Shown here piece by piece: positions 60,658 to 64,000 of a stretch of 64,000 bases of DNA. Source of the DNA: Pratylenchus scribneri (taxonomy: Eukaryota; Nematoda; Chromadorea; Rhabditida; Pratylenchidae); assembly GCA_030063045.1 (NCBI GenBank), contig JAQSEB010000008.1, positions 620,001-684,000 on the forward strand, given 5' to 3'. The notes below the pieces were generated by a model. It searched no databases. It had not been told where the DNA came from and was given only the letters and a program-made list of their open reading frames with translations. The translations under genes were made by a program, and so were the position numbers. Numbering within the stretch: the first letter of the stretch is position 1; each line of letters opens with the position of its first letter.

Positions 60658-62175
60658 AATGTTTGGATAAACAAGCAAAATGTTTGGGAAACAAAAACAA
60701 ATGTTTTTAAGACTAAAAACGCAAATGTTTGGAGGACTAATAACGCAAATGTTTGTAAGACTAAAAACACAAATGTTTGGAGGAATAAAAACACAAATGT
60801 TTGGAGGACTAAAAACACAAATGTTTGGAGGACTAAAAACACAGATGTTTGAAGGAATAAAAACACAAATGTTTGGAGGACTAAAAACACAAATGTTTGG
60901 AGCATTAAAAACACAAATGTTTGGAGGACTAAAAACACAGATGTTTGGAGGAATAAAAACACAAATGTTTGGAGGACTAAAAACACAAATGTTTGGAGCA
61001 TTAAAAACACAAATATTTGGAGGACTAAAAACACAGATGTTTGGAGGAATAAAAACACAAATGTTTGGAGGATTGAAAACACAAATGTTTGGAGGAATAA
61101 TAAACACAAATGTTTGGAGGACTAAAAACACAAATGTTTGGAGCATTAAAAACACAAATGTTTGGAGGACTAAAAACACAGATGTTTGGAGGAATAAAAA
61201 CACAAATGTTTGGAGGACTGAAAACACAAATGTTTGGAGGAATAATAAACACAAATGTTTGGAGGACTAAAAACACAAATGTTTGGAGCATTAAAAACAC
61301 AAATGTTTGGAGGACTAAAAACACAGATGTTTGGAGGAATAAAAACACAAATGTTTGGAGGACTGAAAACACAAATGTTTGGAGGAATAATAAACACAAA
61401 TGTTTGGAGGACTAAAAACACAAATGTTTGGAGCATTAAAAACACAAATGTTTGGAGGACTAAAAACACAGATGTTTGGAGGAATAAAAACACAAATGTT
61501 TGGAGGACTGAAAACACAAATGTTTGGAGGAATAATAAACACAAATGTTTGGAGGACTAAAAACACAAATGTTTGGAGAACTAAAAACACAAATGTTCGG
61601 AGGACTAAAAACACAAATGTTTGGAGGATTAAAAACACAAATGTTTGGAGGACTAAAAACACAAATGTTCGGAGGACTAAAAACACAAATGTTTGGAGGA
61701 CTAAAAACACAAATGTTTGGAGGACTAAAAACACAAATGTTTGGAGGACTAAAAACACAAATGTTTGGAGGACTAAAAACACAAATGTTTGGAGGACTAA
61801 AAACACAAATGTTTGGAGAACTAAAAACACAAATGTTCGGAGGACTAAAAACACAAATGTTTGGAGGATTAAAAACACAAATGTTTGGAGGACTAAAAAC
61901 ACAAATGTTCGGAGGACTAAAAACACAAATGTTTGGAGGACTAAAAACACAAATGTTTGGAGGACTAAAAACACAAATGTTTGGAGGACTAAAAACACAA
62001 ATGTTTGGAGGACTAAAAACACAAATGTTTGGAGGACTAAAAACACAAATGTTCGGAGGACTAAAAACACAAATGTTTGGAGGACTAAAAATACAAATGT
62101 TTGGAGGAATAAAAACACAAATATTTGGAAGACTAAAAATATAAATGTTTGGAGGAATAAAAACATAAATGTCTG
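60658..62175 (+). repeat. Satellite array V, 24-bp unit with higher-order repeats
   Basis: About 60 units of a 24-bp repeat that begins ACAAATGTTTGG and ends AGGACTAAAAAC. Unit variants GAGCATTAAAAAC, GAGGAATAAAAAC and the 25-bp GAGGAATAATAAAC recur in fixed order, giving a 145-bp higher-order unit repeated about four times (starts near 60,965, 61,110, 61,255, 61,400). A second higher-order unit of 240 bp occurs twice (near 61,577 and 61,817, marked by GGAGAACTAAAAAC and TTCGGAGG). The edges decay. Since 24 is a multiple of 3, several frames are open throughout; they are not genes. Confidence 0.96.
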
Positions 62176-63711
62176 GAGAAAATTTTTTGGAAAAATTTAT
62201 AGCCACATGAGTTCGCCCTGATCTTAAAAAATTGGAGAAACATTACAAATTTATTGAAAACCAAGTTTTTTTTAATATTATATAAAAAAAAATAAATATG
62301 CTAATTTTATTTATTTACTAATTTAAAAATTATTTTAATTTTCTCATGAAGTTAATTGATGGTAAATTAAATTAAACTTTTCTTTCTTTTGGATATATTA
62401 ATTTTTTATTTGAATTAAAAAATATTTTTTATTCTCTTAAAATATGTAGTTTATAGTTTATACTTTTCCCATTTTCAATGGTAAAAATTAGATAAAACGG
62501 AAGTTGTTTTGACTCAATGCATCCCTAAAAACATATTCTGGGCCACACTCAATGATTTACTCAACTTCCTCATTTACTTACGAAAAATTGAGAATAAAAT
62601 GGGAAAAGGCATTTTTGAGTAATATCGGCAAGGAGATGGCGGCAAAATGTGTAAAAAATCCTCTGCAATATTCTTCTTTCATTCGGCCATATCCTTTTTG
62701 CCACCAATTTCCCTTGGCCACTTCCCACTTCCCAGCAACTTTTCCCCCTTTCCTTCCATTCTTGTTGATTCCCTTGGGGGGAATTCCCCGCGCTCCTCAT
62801 TCCTTTTTCTAGCTTATTCCAAGCTTTTCTGACTTCATCCTCCATTTTTGTCTTTGCGGTTCATTGATACGGTCCCTTCTTTTCTTTGCGATAATTGTAG
62901 GCTGAAAATTTGTAAAATATACAACAAGGGAGGAAATAGTGTTAATATAATTGTCAAATATATATTTGGATGGAACAGGCTTACCAAAAAAATCCAAAAT
63001 TCTTATTTTTGGATTCTAAAAATTTTGCATAATTTGGGCAAAAATTTTCCAAAATTACGGGAAATAATCTAGCATACTTAAAAATTATAATAAATGATTT
63101 TAAAATTTTTATTTTTACACTTCCTATTTATCTTGAAGCTTGACTTGTTTGAGCAATTCGTATGGTGAAATAATCATATAAAAGTTTTAAAATTTCCTCA
63201 TATTCAAAATTTGCCTTTTTAAGTAAAAATTTGAAAATCTGTCAAAAAATCTTGCCGTAAATTCTGGTACTATGGCAACCTAAATGGAATGAAAAACAAA
63301 AATAATAATAATTAAAATGTCATTCTAATAAGTATTTATTATATTGATTCAAAAATTGTTGCACTCTGAATTGTTTTTGTTTTATTTTAACTTTTTTATT
63401 TGAACAGTCTCGAGTCTGAACACATTAATTTTTCTTTTCATCAAAATTTAATCGAAAAAGGGGCAAAATTAGTACAGAAAAATATCACAAATTTAACATT
63501 TTATTATTTTTCTTTATCATACATCATTTTTTGTGACTTTACACTTTACTTGTTACTTAATACTTACTTAATCTTTTGAAAAATATTTTCTAATCATTAA
63601 ATTTAATTGGCCTATAAACTATAAACATTCATTATCAGCAACCCCTAAAATTCGCATTATTTTTATTTCGATAAATAATAAATTTTTATTAAAGATATTA
63701 AAATTTTAAAA
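62176..63711. other. Intergenic region upstream of the UGT gene
   Basis: No gene recognised. 62,520-62,900 is a GC-richer island with open frames on both strands. The rest is AT-rich. A decayed hAT-MITE fragment lies at about 63,110-63,285. Confidence 0.5.
63110..63285. mobile_element. Decayed fragment of the hAT-type MITE family
   Basis: CTTGACTTGTTTGAGCAATT matches CTTGACTTGTTTTAGCAATT in the element at 35,041-35,412. TTTTTAAGTAAAAATTTG with AAAATCTG, and CTGGTACTATGGCAACCT at the right, also follow that copy (CTGGTATTATGGCACCCCTG). The left terminus and target duplication are not visible. Confidence 0.55.
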
Positions 63712-63912
63712 ATGCGTTCTATCTATTGGCATTTTTCATCCAATTTTCTTATAATTTTTTCCATAATTCTATTCATTTCCTTCTTTCCATTGGAATGTTC
63801 ATTGCCAAAGAATCGGCTCAAAATTTTGGTATATTCCCCGGGCATCAGTTGGAGTCATACACAATTTTTGGGCAAAATTGCCGATACATTGCAAGAAGCC
63901 GGACATGAAGTG
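63712..63912 (+). CDS. UDP-glycosyltransferase (UGT), first exon, cut by window end
   Basis: The ATG at 63,712 starts a hydrophobic signal peptide (FLIIFSIILFISFFPLECSL) followed by KILVYSPGISWSHTQFLGKI and ADTLQEAGHEV, the N-terminal beta-strand, SH motif and helix of animal UGTs. The exon ends at 63,912 with GAAGTG before GTAAAT. The intron runs to the window end, so the C-terminal sugar-nucleotide domain and membrane anchor lie outside. Family role: ER-lumen conjugation of small lipophilic compounds with sugar from UDP-sugars, part of detoxification. A possible acceptor (TTATTAAAG) precedes the ATG by about 18 bases. Only 67 residues are visible, so the member cannot be named. Confidence 0.85.
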
Positions 63913-64000
63913 GTAAATTTGGGGAGACAAAATGTCAATATTTTGGAAAAGATTATTGGCATTTTCTTCTAATTTTCTTCTAAATATGGAATTTAAATTC

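Noticed and set aside
1..62175. CRISPR-like appearance of regularly spaced repeats
   Set aside because: The intervals between the boxes are simple AT-rich linkers that repeat themselves, not unique spacers, and the host is clearly a eukaryote with spliced genes.
60630..62221. Long open frames in the 24-bp satellite
   Set aside because: The 24-bp period keeps several frames open on both strands; the phase changes at each 25-bp unit show there is no constraint on coding.
62570..62845. Minus-strand frame beginning MEDEVRKAWNKLEKGM
   Set aside because: Charged and without recognisable motif; the plus strand is equally open and no splice partners were found.
13547..64000. tRNA or other structural RNA genes
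   Set aside because: I looked for T-loop-like GGTTCGANNCC boxes and obvious cloverleaf pairs by eye and found none; a covariance-model search would be decisive.

Overview
The window looks like a nematode nuclear genome, and its composition and gene style best fit a plant-parasitic tylenchid such as Meloidogyne (genus inferred, not proven). The DNA is strongly AT-rich. Genes are split by many introns of about 45-50 bp with GT...TTTNCAG or TTTTAG ends. Strong acceptors sit 12-20 bp before several start codons, as expected for spliced-leader trans-splicing. The gene families are animal or nematode-specific: a cuticle collagen, a serpentine chemoreceptor, a TWK two-pore K+ channel, a TRH-type neuropeptide receptor, a metazoan FICD-type AMPylase and a UDP-glycosyltransferase.

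Layout. 1-13,546 is a satellite array of about 33-bp units that continues off the left edge. 15,433-18,141 (-) is a FICD/FIC-1 AMPylase gene. 19,903-23,807 is a second array of the same satellite. 27,154-34,108 (+) is a TRH-receptor-like GPCR; its second intron contains a third satellite array (28,117-31,018). 34.1-36.4 kb is a convergent intergenic stretch holding several MITEs and an isolated duplicate of the last exon of the distant K+ channel. 36,443-38,512 (-) is a cuticle collagen. 39,742-40,612 is a different, 39-bp satellite. 43,805-47,481 (+) is a serpentine receptor whose introns carry a 37-bp minisatellite and three MITEs. 47,802-54,395 (-) is a TWK K2P channel. 58,479-59,416 (-) holds three exons of an unrecognised low-complexity protein. 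60,658-62,175 is a 24-bp satellite with higher-order structure. 63,712 onward (+) is the first exon of a UDP-glycosyltransferase cut by the window end.

Five genes could be assembled exon by exon with matching splice phases: FIC-1 459 aa, TRH-type receptor 599 aa, collagen about 303 aa, serpentine receptor 354 aa, TWK channel 606 aa. The genes do not form a pathway or operon; they are separate neuronal, cuticle and stress genes on both strands. The TWK model closes in frame only if a single-nucleotide exon at 51,383 is used, which supplies exactly the one residue the pore helix needs.

Other points of interest: the 33-bp and 39-bp satellites share the core TGGCGAAC followed by TTCCG although they otherwise differ, suggesting a conserved DNA-binding box. 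Two hAT-type MITEs of one family have clear terminal inverted repeats and 8-bp target duplications. I saw no rRNA, tRNA, CRISPR array or bacterial-type feature.
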